This document shows, in pieces, positions 17,268-26,576 of a stretch of 64,000 nt of DNA (within the stretch, counting starts at the first letter, position 1; each line of letters begins with the position of its first letter). The DNA is from Croceicoccus sp. Ery15. GTDB taxonomy: Bacteria > Pseudomonadota > Alphaproteobacteria > Sphingomonadales > Sphingomonadaceae. Under the pieces are notes generated by a model. The model searched no databases and was not told the origin of the DNA. It worked only from the letters and a program-made list of their open reading frames with translations. The DNA lies in assembly GCF_020985305.1 (NCBI RefSeq), contig NZ_CP087588.1:372001-436000 (forward strand), given 5' to 3'. The position numbers and the translations under genes are program-made.

Positions 17268-18208
17268 TATTCGGGCGCTCCGGGTTCAAGGTTGAGGACG
17301 AGTTCGGGGGGCACGTCAGGGCCCCACAGGTAAAAGCTGTCATCCGGCGAGTGCTGGGCCGCAGGCCATTCGCAGTCTGCCGGGATGAAATCGATATCGG
17401 CCGAAAATTCGGCATAGCTGCCCCACGGGTCGCGGGCGTAATAGAAGTAATTGCCGCCAAGAACGTGGCGGCCCACACCCCAGCCTTCCTTGTAACCGGC
17501 GCGCATCATCTGCGCCGATCCAAGGCCCACTTCCTGGAACGAACCGACATCCCAGCTGCTGTGGTGCATGCCGCGATGCGTTGATCCGACCAGCGCAAGC
17601 AGGTGATGATCGCTGCCATGCGGGCCGTGCAGGAACGCGACAACCGGGCCGCTGCCGTCGGACAGGCGCAGGCCGAGATTTTCCTCGTACCATTGGGTCG
17701 CCGCCATCACGTCGGTGGTGAAGATCGCAAAATGGGAGAGATTGCGCGGCTTGGTCTTGGGCGCTTTGGAATTGAAGATGGCACCCGACTCGCCAGCGGC
17801 AGACGAAATCGTCTGAAACTGCGTCTTGGCATCGGGCGAACATTTTTCGGCGACCGCGAGTTGAATCGGCATGTCGTCGAAGCCAAGGATCCAAGTACCG
17901 CAGTTAGGCGCCTTTGCGGGCGCTTCGATGCGCTTCACGCCGTTCTCATCCAACCGGGCGAGCAGCGGCGCTTCGTCTTCTTCGTACACCCCGAAGCTGA
18001 TGTAGCGCAGCTGCTTCACTGGACCTTCCACGATCCGCGCCCAGCACTGGTCGTGGCCAAAGGTATAGAGTTCCAACCCGGCATCGGTCTCGCGCACGTC
18101 AAGCCCGAATGCGGTGTAGAAGTCCTTTGCCACAGCCAGATCGGGCACCTGGAGGCCGAAATGGTCGATCGAATGCACGCCAAGCGCGCCTGCACGTTTA
18201 TGTGCCAT
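17267..18208 (-). CDS. Type I extradiol ring-cleavage dioxygenase (BphC-like)
   Basis: 313 residues, a two-domain VOC protein. The metal set of type I extradiol enzymes is present: H159 (LSHFAIFTTDV), H216 (GMHHSSWDVG) and E267 (GSYAEFSAD). Residues matching the catalytic His and Tyr of 2,3-dihydroxybiphenyl dioxygenase are also there (SDHHLLALV, GVGRHVLGGNYFYY). It should cleave a catechol next to the hydroxyls using Fe(II) and O2. It shows that the pathway forms an aromatic catechol, or a steroid/diterpenoid-derived one. Neighbours are a hydrolase downstream and an FAH-type protein upstream, the classic meta-cleavage set. Confidence 0.88.
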   Translation of the reverse strand: MAHKRAGALGVHSIDHFGLQVPDLAVAKDFYTAFGLDVRETDAGLELYTFGHDQCWARIVEGPVKQLRYISFGVYEEDEAPLLARLDENGVKRIEAPAKAPNCGTWILGFDDMPIQLAVAEKCSPDAKTQFQTISSAAGESGAIFNSKAPKTKPRNLSHFAIFTTDVMAATQWYEENLGLRLSDGSGPVVAFLHGPHGSDHHLLALVGSTHRGMHHSSWDVGSFQEVGLGSAQMMRAGYKEGWGVGRHVLGGNYFYYARDPWGSYAEFSADIDFIPADCEWPAAQHSPDDSFYLWGPDVPPELVLNLEPGAPE

Positions 18209-18238
18209 GTTTCTCTCCCATAACAGTCGAGCTTCAGC

Positions 18239-19078
18239 TCATTCTGCGACGACAGGATTACTCAGCAATCCGATGCCCTCAATTTCCACTTCGCAAATGT
18301 CTCCGTCCTTCATCCAGACCTTTGGATTGCGTGCCACTCCAACACCGCCGGGGGTGCCCATCACAAGCACATCGCCTGCTTCGAGGGTCATGAATGTGGA
18401 AAGCAATTCGATCGTGCTGGCAACGGTGAAGATCAGATTGCCGGTGTTGGACGATTGCATGACATTGCCATTCAACCGGCATTCGATCTTCAGTCCCGAA
18501 GCGCCTGCCGGGACTTCATCGGGCGTGACCAGCCACGGGCCAAAAGCGCCGGTGTCGTCAAAGTTCTTGCCCGCGGTCCATTGCGGCGTTCGCAGCTGGT
18601 AATCACGTAAGGAGGCATCGTTGAAAACCGAGTATCCGGCCACGTGATCGAGGGCATTTGCCTCGGAAATGTTTTTTCCTCCCTTGGCCAGGACAACCGC
18701 CAGTTCGGCCTCCCAGTCAAGCTGGCTGGAGATTTTCGGTAGGATAATGGGCGCGCCATGACCTATAAGGCTGGATGGGAAGCGGCTAAACAGGACGGGA
18801 AAATCAGGAATGTCAAAGCCAGATTCTTCCGCGTGGTCGCGATAGTTCAGGCCCATGCAGACGATCTTCGAAGGTCGTGTGACCGGGGGAAGGAAGGTCA
18901 GCGAAGCCTCATCGACGACCTCGCCACCTGCCGCGACCTTGCCGGCAGATGCCAGTGCTCCCTCGAAGATCTTTGCGTCAAGGTCGGCTAGGCCACTGTC
19001 CCAGACAACTCTGATTTCACCATTAATGCTCGCGGCGAGGCCGATCTGGCCTCCCTTGGTTACCCGTGCAATGCGCAT
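18239..19078 (-). CDS. Fumarylacetoacetate hydrolase family protein
   Basis: 279 residues. MGLNYRDHAEESG and FPVLFSRFPSSLIGHG open the catalytic domain, DWEAELAVVLAKGGKNI carries the metal-binding acids, and DVLVMGTPGGVGVAR is the C-terminal signature. The family includes 2-hydroxyhepta-2,4-diene-dioate isomerases and hydratases and acylpyruvate hydrolases of meta-cleavage pathways. It lies 30 bases before the dioxygenase gene, so it likely handles a product of ring cleavage. Length is typical. Confidence 0.88.
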   Translation of the reverse strand: MRIARVTKGGQIGLAASINGEIRVVWDSGLADLDAKIFEGALASAGKVAAGGEVVDEASLTFLPPVTRPSKIVCMGLNYRDHAEESGFDIPDFPVLFSRFPSSLIGHGAPIILPKISSQLDWEAELAVVLAKGGKNISEANALDHVAGYSVFNDASLRDYQLRTPQWTAGKNFDDTGAFGPWLVTPDEVPAGASGLKIECRLNGNVMQSSNTGNLIFTVASTIELLSTFMTLEAGDVLVMGTPGGVGVARNPKVWMKDGDICEVEIEGIGLLSNPVVAE

Positions 19079-19098
19079 TTCAATCTCCTATCGTGAAT

Positions 19099-19875
19099 TT
19101 AGTTGCTGGCTCTCTGGCCGGTTCCGCCACCCGTGGCAGGCATAAGGTTATTGCTCATTCCGCCATCGACCAGAATATCGATGCCGGAGATGTGACTGGC
19201 TTGCGGTCCCAGCAGGAAGATGATCGCATTCGCCACGTCGTCGGCCATCCCCAGCTTGCCAAGCGGGATCATCGATTCGCGCTGGGCCCTGCGCTGCGGG
19301 TCGTCATAACCGGCCTGCGTCATCGGCGTGTAGGTAGGACCCGGCGAAACGGTGTTGCAGCGAATGCCATCCGGCCCCCATTCAAGCGCGCATTGCCGCA
19401 TCAGCATCAGCAGCGCCGCCTTGCTCGACGAATAAAAGCCGAGTCCCGGGGTCGGCTGCGTCGCCGACATGGAGGCGGTGGCGACAAAGGCCCCGCGGGA
19501 ACGGGCGAGATAGGGATAAGCCGCCTGGCCCAGCAGCCATGTGGCGCGCGTGTTGATCGCGAACACGCGATCGAACTGCTCGATCGTCTGATCGACCAGC
19601 GGCGCGCCGGAGATAATGCCCGCATTGCTGACGACCCCGTCGATTCCGCCCATGAAAGCGGCGGCAGCGGCGATGATGTCCTTTCCACAGTCGGGAGAAG
19701 AGAGATCGGAGGCAAAAGCGCGTGCCGCAGGTCCAATGGTGGCGGCCACGGCCTTGACGCCGTCGCCGTCCCTGTCGGTCAGCAGCATCTGGTGCGCTTC
19801 ATCCTGCCTCGCCAGCAGTTCCGCAACGGCCTTGCCAATGCCGCTGGCTGCCCCAGTAATCACGACTTGCATCAC
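19099..19875 (-). CDS. Short-chain dehydrogenase/reductase
   Basis: 258 residues. TGAASGIGKAVAELLARQ binds the cofactor, SNAGIISG is the NNAG-type strand, and LGFYSSSKAALLML holds the Tyr-Lys pair; INTRATWLLGQAAYP is the dimer helix. The C-terminal GPQASHISGIDILVDGGM is normal. It stands seven bases after the acyl-CoA synthetase stop and 20 before the FAH gene. Probably a hydroxyacyl or alicyclic alcohol dehydrogenase. Confidence 0.88.
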   Translation of the reverse strand: MMQVVITGAASGIGKAVAELLARQDEAHQMLLTDRDGDGVKAVAATIGPAARAFASDLSSPDCGKDIIAAAAAFMGGIDGVVSNAGIISGAPLVDQTIEQFDRVFAINTRATWLLGQAAYPYLARSRGAFVATASMSATQPTPGLGFYSSSKAALLMLMRQCALEWGPDGIRCNTVSPGPTYTPMTQAGYDDPQRRAQRESMIPLGKLGMADDVANAIIFLLGPQASHISGIDILVDGGMSNNLMPATGGGTGQRASN

Positions 19876-19882
19876 AAATTCC

Positions 19883-21589
19883 TCATTCGCTGATCCCGAG
19901 TTCTTCCATCAGCCTCTGCCGCAGCTTGAACTTCTGGATCTTGGATGCCGACATGGGCCATTCGTCTACATAGCGGATGTGGCGGGGAACCTTGAAGGAT
20001 GCGATCCTTTCCTTGGCAAAGGCGATCAGCTCGGCTTCGCTTGGCCGGAAACCGTTCGCCAGCTTGACGAAGGCGGCAGGCACCTCGGCCAGTCTCTGGT
20101 CGGGGATGCCGATGACCTGCGAAAGTTCCACAGCCTCGTGCGATTCCAGAACGGTCTCGACTTCGGCGGCTGCGACGTTTTCCCCGCCCACCTTCAGCAT
20201 GTCCTTGAACCGGCCATGGAAACGCATGTGGCGGTTGCAGTCGAGCGAACCGATATCCCCGCTGTGATACCAGCCATCGGCATCAATGGCCTCGGCCGTC
20301 TTGACCGGATCGCGGTGATAGCCGTCAAGCATGTTGTAGCCCTTGATAAGGACTTCGCCCCGCTCTCCCGAGGGCAGATCCTTGCCGGTTTCGGTGTCGA
20401 CGATGCGAACGGAAATCCCCTTGAGTGGATAGCCCAAAGTCTCAAAGCCCAGTTCGGGATCCATGTCATAGCCGCCTGTGCTGACAATCCCGCTGGCCTC
20501 TGACATGCCGAACGTGCCGACCTGAAGCGCATTCGGCATTTTTTCGCGATAGGCATCGCCGATCGCCTTGGGCATCTGGCTGAAACAGCTGTTCATCAGG
20601 CGCACGCTGCCCATGTCGGTCCTGTCCCAATCGGGATGTGCGATCATCGACTGGTGAAATGTGACGAACGGCAGGAAGATCATCGTCGCCTTTTCAGCCT
20701 CGATCTGGCGCAGGCTTTCGCCCGGATCGAAATGGGGCTGGCCGATGAATGTGCCGCCCACCTCTATCGCGCCCAGCATCGCCAGCATGGCCGCGATATG
20801 GAACAGGGGCATGGGCGACCAGACACGCTCGTCATCCTGAAAAGCCCACCGGTTACGCGCAAGATTGCTGGCTTCGCGGCAGATCGCTTCATTCGATAGC
20901 AGGCAGCCCTTCGGGTTTGCGGAGGTCCCTGAGGTATAAAGGACCATGCATGTATCGCGCAGCCGGACCGAAAGCCGTGCTTCGTGAACGGCTTCCTCCT
21001 CAACGGTGGCTGCTGCGGCATCGAAGGCGGACTGGTCGATAAAGCCTGCTGCCTGCTTCCCTCCGTTCAGGATAAGGCGGCGCAATCGCGGGGCCTGCGC
21101 AATGTCGAGCGCCATGGGGTCGGCACATTGGCCAATTTCCGGAAAAGCCTCTGTCAGGCGGGTCGTGAAATCGACGAAATCATCGGCCTCGCTATTCGTT
21201 ATGACAGCGCACAGTTCGGCATTCTCGACGACATAGGCGATTTCGGGAGCGCGATAGCGAGCATTCATGAGGACCGATACGCCGCCCACCATGGAGACGG
21301 CGAACAGGGTTTCTACGAAGTCTATACCGGATGGCAGCAGGATGCCGACATGGTCGCCCTGCTTGATGCCAAGGCCAAGCAGCCCGCGGGCCCGATGCAG
21401 TACCGATTGCACGACATCGTCATAGCTGCGCCGTCCCGACGGGAAGACGAGCGCTTCCTTGTCGGGATGTGCGTCCCATGACTTTAGCAACATGTCGGCA
21501 AGCGGACTTACACTGACCCGAATACTGGACGCATCTTCGCCGTTAGCGGACACGCAGGCCTCCTCCATTTTCTGGCTTACTTCGCGCAT
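19883..21589 (-). CDS. AMP-forming acyl-CoA synthetase
   Basis: 568 residues. The P-loop-like MVLYTSGTSANPKG, TFGMSEASGIVSTGG, WYHSGDIGSLDCNRHMRFHGR and the C-terminal MSASKIQKFKLRQRL (catalytic Lys region) are all present, so the adenylate-forming fold is complete. It should activate a carboxylic acid of the pathway to its CoA ester before beta-oxidation. It begins the operon that ends at 15778, with GAGGCGGGA as ribosome site and box S4 30 bp upstream. Substrate not predictable. Confidence 0.92.
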   Translation of the reverse strand: MREVSQKMEEACVSANGEDASSIRVSVSPLADMLLKSWDAHPDKEALVFPSGRRSYDDVVQSVLHRARGLLGLGIKQGDHVGILLPSGIDFVETLFAVSMVGGVSVLMNARYRAPEIAYVVENAELCAVITNSEADDFVDFTTRLTEAFPEIGQCADPMALDIAQAPRLRRLILNGGKQAAGFIDQSAFDAAAATVEEEAVHEARLSVRLRDTCMVLYTSGTSANPKGCLLSNEAICREASNLARNRWAFQDDERVWSPMPLFHIAAMLAMLGAIEVGGTFIGQPHFDPGESLRQIEAEKATMIFLPFVTFHQSMIAHPDWDRTDMGSVRLMNSCFSQMPKAIGDAYREKMPNALQVGTFGMSEASGIVSTGGYDMDPELGFETLGYPLKGISVRIVDTETGKDLPSGERGEVLIKGYNMLDGYHRDPVKTAEAIDADGWYHSGDIGSLDCNRHMRFHGRFKDMLKVGGENVAAAEVETVLESHEAVELSQVIGIPDQRLAEVPAAFVKLANGFRPSEAELIAFAKERIASFKVPRHIRYVDEWPMSASKIQKFKLRQRLMEELGISE

Positions 21590-21618
21590 CTCTGTCCCGC
21601 CTCAAGGCACTCGCGTGC

Positions 21619-21634
21619 CCTTCCTAAGGATAGG
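21619..21634. promoter_or_regulatory. Candidate operator box S4
   Basis: CCTTCC-TAAG-GATAGG, an exact match to the box, lies 30 bp upstream of the acyl-CoA synthetase start at 21589 in the 64-bp gap before the SDR at 21654. It would serve the unit from 21589 to 15778. Confidence 0.5.
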
Positions 21635-21653
21635 CCTCCACACATTGCGCAAA

Positions 21654-22433
21654 CTAACCGCAACCGGCGACGCCGCCGTCGACAGGCAGGGCGACACCGG
21701 TGATATAGGCGCCCGCACGCGACGCCAGGAACACGACCGATCCGGCAATCTCGTCCGGCCGTCCCAGTCGGGCCATCGGAATTTGCGACAACACCGCAGG
21801 GTCCACTTCGTCATCGTCGCGCAGATGTGCCGTCATTTTCGTGGGGAAGAAGCCGGGCACCAGCGCATTGACGTTGATATTGCGGGCCGCCAGATCGCCG
21901 GCCAGATCGCGGCTCAACATATGAATGGCCGCCTTGCTGGCCGAATAGGAATAGGCGCTGAGGCGTGCCGTCTTCAGCCCCGCGATGGAGCCTATGTTTA
22001 TTACCCTTGCCGGATCGTCGGGAGTCCCGGCGGCTTCCAGCGCACCAAGCAATTCGCGGACCAGCGTAAAGGGCGCCTGCACATTGACCATCATCACGCC
22101 CGGCCATGCCTGGTCGGGATAATCGTCGATCGGGCCGCCCCACGTCTTGCCGGCATTATTGACAAGAATGTGGAGCTTGTCGCCGCAAGCGGTGCGCAGC
22201 CGCGCGGCAAGGTCTACCGCAGCTTCGGGGCTGGAAAGATCGCAGGGCAGGGGGATGCAGTTCCCGAGCGACGACATTTCCATTGCTGCCGCGTTGCAGA
22301 CGTCTTCCTTCCGCGACGTGATCGCGACCGTGGCGCCTGCCTTCAGCAGACCCTCGGCAATCATGCGTCCAAGGCCTTGCGCGCCGCCGGTGACCAACGC
22401 GACTTTTCCGCTCAGATCGAAAAGCCCGGTCAT
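21654..22433 (-). CDS. Short-chain dehydrogenase/reductase
   Basis: 259 residues. TGGAQGLGRMIAEGLLKAG binds the cofactor, LVNNAGKTWG follows, and SAYSYSASKAAIHML carries the catalytic residues. It is a paralogue of the SDR at 15778 (shared GRMIAEGL and NALVPGFFPTKMT-type loop). Its start overlaps the stop of the zinc-type dehydrogenase at 22430 by four bases, so both are made from one message starting at 23431. Function: oxidoreduction of a pathway alcohol. Confidence 0.88.
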   Translation of the reverse strand: MTGLFDLSGKVALVTGGAQGLGRMIAEGLLKAGATVAITSRKEDVCNAAAMEMSSLGNCIPLPCDLSSPEAAVDLAARLRTACGDKLHILVNNAGKTWGGPIDDYPDQAWPGVMMVNVQAPFTLVRELLGALEAAGTPDDPARVINIGSIAGLKTARLSAYSYSASKAAIHMLSRDLAGDLAARNINVNALVPGFFPTKMTAHLRDDDEVDPAVLSQIPMARLGRPDEIAGSVVFLASRAGAYITGVALPVDGGVAGCG

Positions 22434-23431
22434 ACGGTAATCGCCACCTTGCCGAACTTGTGATCTTTTTCGAGGTAGGCCAAAGCCTTGTCAGCTTCGG
22501 CCAACGAAAACGTCTTCTCGATCACGGGCCGGATGTTATGCTTGTCGATGAATTCCAGCATGTTGCGGAAGTCTTCGGGATCGCCGACCTGGCTGCCGAC
22601 AATGCTGGCGCTCTTCAGGAAAACGCCGGTTGCAGTAATCTCGAACTTGTCGCCTGCCGTCGATCCATAGATGACGATGCGGGCGCCCGGTTTTATGGCG
22701 CGGATGTAATTGGCATAGCTTGGTCCGGGCGCGCCATCGAGCACGACGTCGATGCCGCCGGTCATCGGGCCGACCTTCTTGCGCCATTCGGGATCGGTGT
22801 AGAGCAGGCCGTCGGTCGCGCCCATGCTCTTGGCGCGTTCGATGACTTCTTCGCTTTCGCCCGTGACATAGACCTTGCAGCCAAGCGCCACCGCATAGGC
22901 GAGACCAAAGGTCGCTACGCCGCCGCCGACGCCGCTGATCAGGACGGTGTCGGTCGGCTGGAGCTGCCCCTTGAACATCAGCGCGCGCCATGCCGTCAGG
23001 CCGGTCAGAATCGATGCGGCGGCCTCTTCCCAGCTCATGCCCGCGGGCTTGGGGGCCAGATTTTCGGCCGGAACGCAGACATATTCAGCGATGGTGCCGG
23101 GGAGCGGCATGCCCAGAAGTCCGAATTCGGCCTGCGGGGCATGACGGTTTGGTCCCCAATCGCGGCCGGGATACAACACGACTTCGTCGCCAATTTCTAC
23201 GCCAGTGACGCCTTCGCCGATCATATCGACGACGCCGGCTCCATCGCAGCCCATCGTGCAAGGTGTGACCATCCCGGGGTACAGCCCGCGCGAGATCCAC
23301 ATTTCCCGGTGGTTCATCGACGCCGCCTTGATCGCGACCCGCACTTGTCCGGCAACAGGTTCCGGCGTGTCGACATCCGCTACGCGAACGGCTTCTGGAC
23401 CATCCGTGGATTCGAGCAATAGAGCTTTCAT
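22430..23431 (-). CDS. Medium-chain dehydrogenase, quinone oxidoreductase/alcohol dehydrogenase type
   Basis: 333 residues, MDR superfamily. MGCDGAGVVDMIGEG and GDEVVLYPGRDWG mark the GroES-like domain; VLISGVGGGVATFGLAYA is the nucleotide-binding motif. No four-Cys structural zinc site is seen, and the GHE-type zinc ligands are absent, so it fits zinc-free enoyl or quinone reductases that reduce a C=C bond with NADPH. It is first in its operon, divergent from the LAL regulator across a 387-bp region. AGAGG stands 11 bases before the ATG. Confidence 0.85.
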   Translation of the reverse strand: MKALLLESTDGPEAVRVADVDTPEPVAGQVRVAIKAASMNHREMWISRGLYPGMVTPCTMGCDGAGVVDMIGEGVTGVEIGDEVVLYPGRDWGPNRHAPQAEFGLLGMPLPGTIAEYVCVPAENLAPKPAGMSWEEAAASILTGLTAWRALMFKGQLQPTDTVLISGVGGGVATFGLAYAVALGCKVYVTGESEEVIERAKSMGATDGLLYTDPEWRKKVGPMTGGIDVVLDGAPGPSYANYIRAIKPGARIVIYGSTAGDKFEITATGVFLKSASIVGSQVGDPEDFRNMLEFIDKHNIRPVIEKTFSLAEADKALAYLEKDHKFGKVAITV

Positions 23432-23560
23432 AGGTCGGAAATCCTCTTTCTATAATCAATTATTGGCGCGGATGGCCAAAGAGCGGCAGCGCCATTTCTG
23501 ACCGTTACGGTGGTAATGGATGCGACCGGGCGGATGCGTGTGTCATGCGTGGATTCTTGC

Positions 23561-23582
23561 ATTCGTCCGCTGCCGGACGAAT
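23561..23582. promoter_or_regulatory. Perfect 22-bp inverted repeat, possible second operator
   Basis: Arms of nine bases, ATTCGTCCG and CGGACGAAT, with a CTGC centre. It differs from the CCTNNC box family and is not followed by a T-run, so an operator for a different regulator is more likely than a terminator. It lies about 130 bp from the MDR start and 257 bp from the regulator start. Confidence 0.4.
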
Positions 23583-23713
23583 CCCCGCGAGGAATGGCGC
23601 ACTCGCGGCGATTTGAAATTCATGCCCCCACTCCCCCTGGCTGCAAGATCATCGTCCTGCGCGCCGATAGCTTTATCGGATTGTGGGGTTATCGTCGCGC
23701 AAGCTCGTCACAA

Positions 23714-23729
23714 CCTATCTGCGGATAGG
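23714..23729. promoter_or_regulatory. Candidate operator box S5 at the LAL regulator gene
   Basis: CCTATC-TGCG-GATAGG is a perfect palindrome (6-bp arms), preceded by CACAA as in the perfect S10 site. It lies 89 bp before the preferred regulator start (23819) and would fit autoregulation. If translation begins at the earlier ATG (23744), the right arm would overlap a GATAGGAAA ribosome site and the hairpin could also act on translation. Confidence 0.6.
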
Positions 23730-23818
23730 AAATCCGACTTGCCATGACGGATGCGCTGCACGATAACAGCCGCATCGTCGGCATACGACCGGCAGGGAGA
23801 GGTGAAGAGGTTAGCCAC

Positions 23819-26494
23819 ATGGGCTTAGTGCAAACCACGATCGTGCCGCCGCGTTCGGCGCACGCGTATGTGAAACGGGCCAGGATCGAAGGCCTGGCGG
23901 AAAAGATCGCAGGCTATCGCGCAGTCACGGTTATCGCTCCGGCCGGTTTCGGGAAGACAACCGCCATGCTGCGATGGGCCGATCTGCTGGCCGAACGAGG
24001 GCGTTCCGTTCTTTGGATCGCGGCGCGCGCCGGTGTCGACAGTCTCGACACCTTTCTCGAGGCGCTATCACAGGCCTGTGTCGTGTCGGGTCTTGGCATC
24101 GCTTCCAGCGACCCGCGTGCATGGTTCGTCGAGCTTGCCAAGCGATCGGGCGCAGCGCCGATCCTGTTCATAGACGATGCCCAGTTGCTACCCCGCGAGG
24201 TGCATGATTTCGTCGAGCAGCTGATTTTCAGTTCACGCGACGGATTGACGAGCGTCATGGCCTCGCGCGGTGAAAATGACATCAATCTCGCTCGCCTGCG
24301 ATCGCTGGGATACCTGATGGAAGTCAGGATGGCGGACCTGTGTTTCGATGCAGAGGAAGCAAGCAGCCTGCTGCGGCAGGAAATCGGGGCAGAGCCCACT
24401 GCGGCGCAGATCCAGCGCATGATATTGGATACACAGGGCTGGGCCGCCGGCCTGATTCTGGCTTCCCAGACGTGGCACAAGGATAGTTTGCACGCGGAAA
24501 TGCCTGAGCGGGCGGCCAGTCGGCTGCGTTACGAATATGCCAGCTATTTTCACGAGGAAGTGATCGAGGGCCTTCCGCAGGAATTGCGGAACTTCATCAT
24601 CGACACCTCGATCCTGAAAGAACTGTCACCGTCTGCCTGCGCTGCGGTGATCGGCCAGAGCGAAGCGCGCAAATATCTCGACGAGGCTTTCGAGCGCGGC
24701 CTCTTCCTGATCGAACTGGACCGCGAGCAGGGCGAATATCGCCACTACAAGCTGTTCCGCGATATGGTTCTGGGGCGGCTCATGAAGCTGGCACCTGAAC
24801 GCGCAGCCGAATTGCATCGGCGCGCCAGCCGCTTCTACGCTGAGGCCGGCAATTACCACCTTGCGCTGGAGCATGCCGAGCAAAGTACCGACCAGGAATT
24901 CCTTGCGTCGCAGATCGAAACCCTTGCCGAACAGATGATCTACGCGGGACTGATGCAGCGGCTTGACGAACTGGCTAGCCGGTTGCCGTGGCAGGTGGTC
25001 GAGGACAAGCCAGCGATCCTGCTGGCCATGTCATGGCGACGCAGCAGGCGACTGGCATTCACGTCCGCCGAACGCCTGATCGAATCGGCTGAAAAAGCCA
25101 TCGAAAGTAAGATGGATGCCGGCGAGCTGGATGACTACGCAGCGCGCCAGCTGGATTTCCATGTGCGCCACCGCAAGGTTATGCTGCATGCCGCACGCGA
25201 CGACATGGTCGCGGTTGAGGAGGAATGCGGCCCGCTGCTGGCCGATCTGGGTGACGATCACCCATATCTCAGCTGCACCCTGCTGGCCCAGCTGCTTTCC
25301 GCCCGCCGCGAACTTTTTCACTTCCACGACATGCTTCGGCTGGAAGGTGAATTGCGCAAGGCATTGGCGCGACCGGGTTCGGCCTTCGCATCGATTGCGC
25401 TCAAGTCGTCGGTCGCGCCAACGCTGGTCGCACAGGGCAAGACGGAAACCGCAAAGCAGTTCCTGCATGAAGCGCAGGAAATCGCGCGCCAGCGTGAAAG
25501 CGAGGTTGCGGGGCTGGGCGCGCTGCCGGCACTTCCGCTGGCCGAGATATTATACGAATGCGGCGAACTGGACGAGGCAGCCAGGTTGGTCGACCAGTAT
25601 ATGCCTTCTATTCGCCAATGGGGCTTCGTCGATCAGGTCGCGTCGGGATATCTCGTGCGCGCCCGGCTGGCGGCCGCCGATGGCGACCTCGCCTCGGCGC
25701 TTTCGGTGCTGGAAGAAGCGCATCTTGTCGCGATCGAATGCGGGCTTGACCGTTTGCGGGCCATGGTCGTGTCGGAACAGGTGCGCATTTTGATCAAGAA
25801 CGGGCAGCTGGAACAGGCCGAAACGCTGTTCTATTCCTGCGACCTGGTGGGCGAAGGAGAACCTGTCCCCACGCTCAATCCGTCGCGGCTCAACGAATGG
25901 CTGGCGATTGCCTGGCTGCGGATCGAGATGCACCGGTTCCGGCTGGTGCGCTCGCGCAAGGTGGCGAAGCGCTGGCTGGAACTGGTACGCCGCCGCGGCG
26001 CCATCCGTTCCGCCCTGTCGTTCGAACTGCTTCTGGCCGAAATTGCGGTGCTGGCCGGCAACCGGTCCGAGGCGCGCCGCTCGGTGCGCGCTGCCGTGGA
26101 ACTGGCCGAGACAGGTGGCTGGCTTCGTCCGTTTCTCGACGAAGGGGAAGCGATCGCAGCGCTGATCGTCGACGCCTATGGGAAGGGGCCGATCCTCGAC
26201 GATCCGGTCGACAGGTTTGCCCATGGTTTGGTGAAGCTGCTCAAGGGAAATCCGCAGATTGATCAGGACGAAGAGGACGATGACGAGTTCGGCCCCAGCG
26301 GCGGCCTGTCGCTGCGCGAGATCGAGATTCTCACCCAGGTGAGCGGCGGCTTGCGCAACAGGGAAATCGGCGACCGCCTCGGCCTGACGGAAGGCACCGT
26401 CAAATGGTACATGCAGCAGATATACGACAAGCTGGGCGTTCGCCGCCGTCCGCAAGCCGTCTTGCGGGCAAGGCAGCTGGGAGTTTTGTCGTGA
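23819..26494 (+). CDS. LAL-type (MalT-like) ATP-binding transcriptional regulator with LuxR HTH
   Basis: 891 residues from the ATG at 23819, preceded by GAAGAGG; an earlier ATG at 23744 adds 25 residues unlike MalT-type N-termini. The Walker A APAGFGKTT is at residues 40-48 and FIDDAQLLPR is the Walker B. A winged-helix and a long TPR-like helical domain follow. A short acidic linker (QDEEDDDEFG) precedes the C-terminal LuxR HTH (LREIEILTQVSGGLRNREIG, then TVKWYMQQIYDKLGVRRR). Proteins of this design are ATP-dependent activators triggered by a small inducer. It is central in the window, preceded by a lux-like box, so it is the best candidate regulator of the whole cluster. Confidence 0.9.
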   Translation: MGLVQTTIVPPRSAHAYVKRARIEGLAEKIAGYRAVTVIAPAGFGKTTAMLRWADLLAERGRSVLWIAARAGVDSLDTFLEALSQACVVSGLGIASSDPRAWFVELAKRSGAAPILFIDDAQLLPREVHDFVEQLIFSSRDGLTSVMASRGENDINLARLRSLGYLMEVRMADLCFDAEEASSLLRQEIGAEPTAAQIQRMILDTQGWAAGLILASQTWHKDSLHAEMPERAASRLRYEYASYFHEEVIEGLPQELRNFIIDTSILKELSPSACAAVIGQSEARKYLDEAFERGLFLIELDREQGEYRHYKLFRDMVLGRLMKLAPERAAELHRRASRFYAEAGNYHLALEHAEQSTDQEFLASQIETLAEQMIYAGLMQRLDELASRLPWQVVEDKPAILLAMSWRRSRRLAFTSAERLIESAEKAIESKMDAGELDDYAARQLDFHVRHRKVMLHAARDDMVAVEEECGPLLADLGDDHPYLSCTLLAQLLSARRELFHFHDMLRLEGELRKALARPGSAFASIALKSSVAPTLVAQGKTETAKQFLHEAQEIARQRESEVAGLGALPALPLAEILYECGELDEAARLVDQYMPSIRQWGFVDQVASGYLVRARLAAADGDLASALSVLEEAHLVAIECGLDRLRAMVVSEQVRILIKNGQLEQAETLFYSCDLVGEGEPVPTLNPSRLNEWLAIAWLRIEMHRFRLVRSRKVAKRWLELVRRRGAIRSALSFELLLAEIAVLAGNRSEARRSVRAAVELAETGGWLRPFLDEGEAIAALIVDAYGKGPILDDPVDRFAHGLVKLLKGNPQIDQDEEDDDEFGPSGGLSLREIEILTQVSGGLRNREIGDRLGLTEGTVKWYMQQIYDKLGVRRRPQAVLRARQLGVLS

Positions 26495-26497
26495 CAC

Positions 26498-26513
26498 CCT
26501 ATCGAAGGTTAGA
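26498..26513. promoter_or_regulatory. Candidate operator box S6 (one mismatch) before the BKACE/F420 operon
   Basis: CCTATC-GAAG-GTTAGA, one base off the box, ends 64 bp before the GTG start at 26577, the same distance as other copies. TCTAGC starts 20 bases after the box and could be part of a -10. If real, it ties F420 biosynthesis to the catabolic regulon. Confidence 0.45.
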
Positions 26514-26576
26514 TTGCGCCTGGTGCCGGAGGTTCTAGCGAAGGAGAAACTATAGCATTCGTGGCGGGAGAATATT

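Larger units (their letters stand above)
23432..23818. promoter_or_regulatory. Divergent regulatory region between MDR gene and LAL regulator
   Basis: The largest gene-free stretch (312 bp to the first possible ATG, 387 bp to the preferred start). Besides box S5 it holds two other clean inverted repeats: ATTCGTCCG-CTGC-CGGACGAAT at 23561-23582 (9-bp arms) and CCGATA-GCTT-TATCGG at 23664-23679. TATAGA near 23453 on the minus strand could be the -10 of the leftward gene. No open frame with a ribosome site and family resemblance is seen. Confidence 0.55.

Noticed and set aside
19086-19101. CCTATC half-site between the SDR at 19099 and the FAH gene
   Set aside because: The second half (ATTTAG) does not match the box and the spot is inside an operon with a 20-bp gap.
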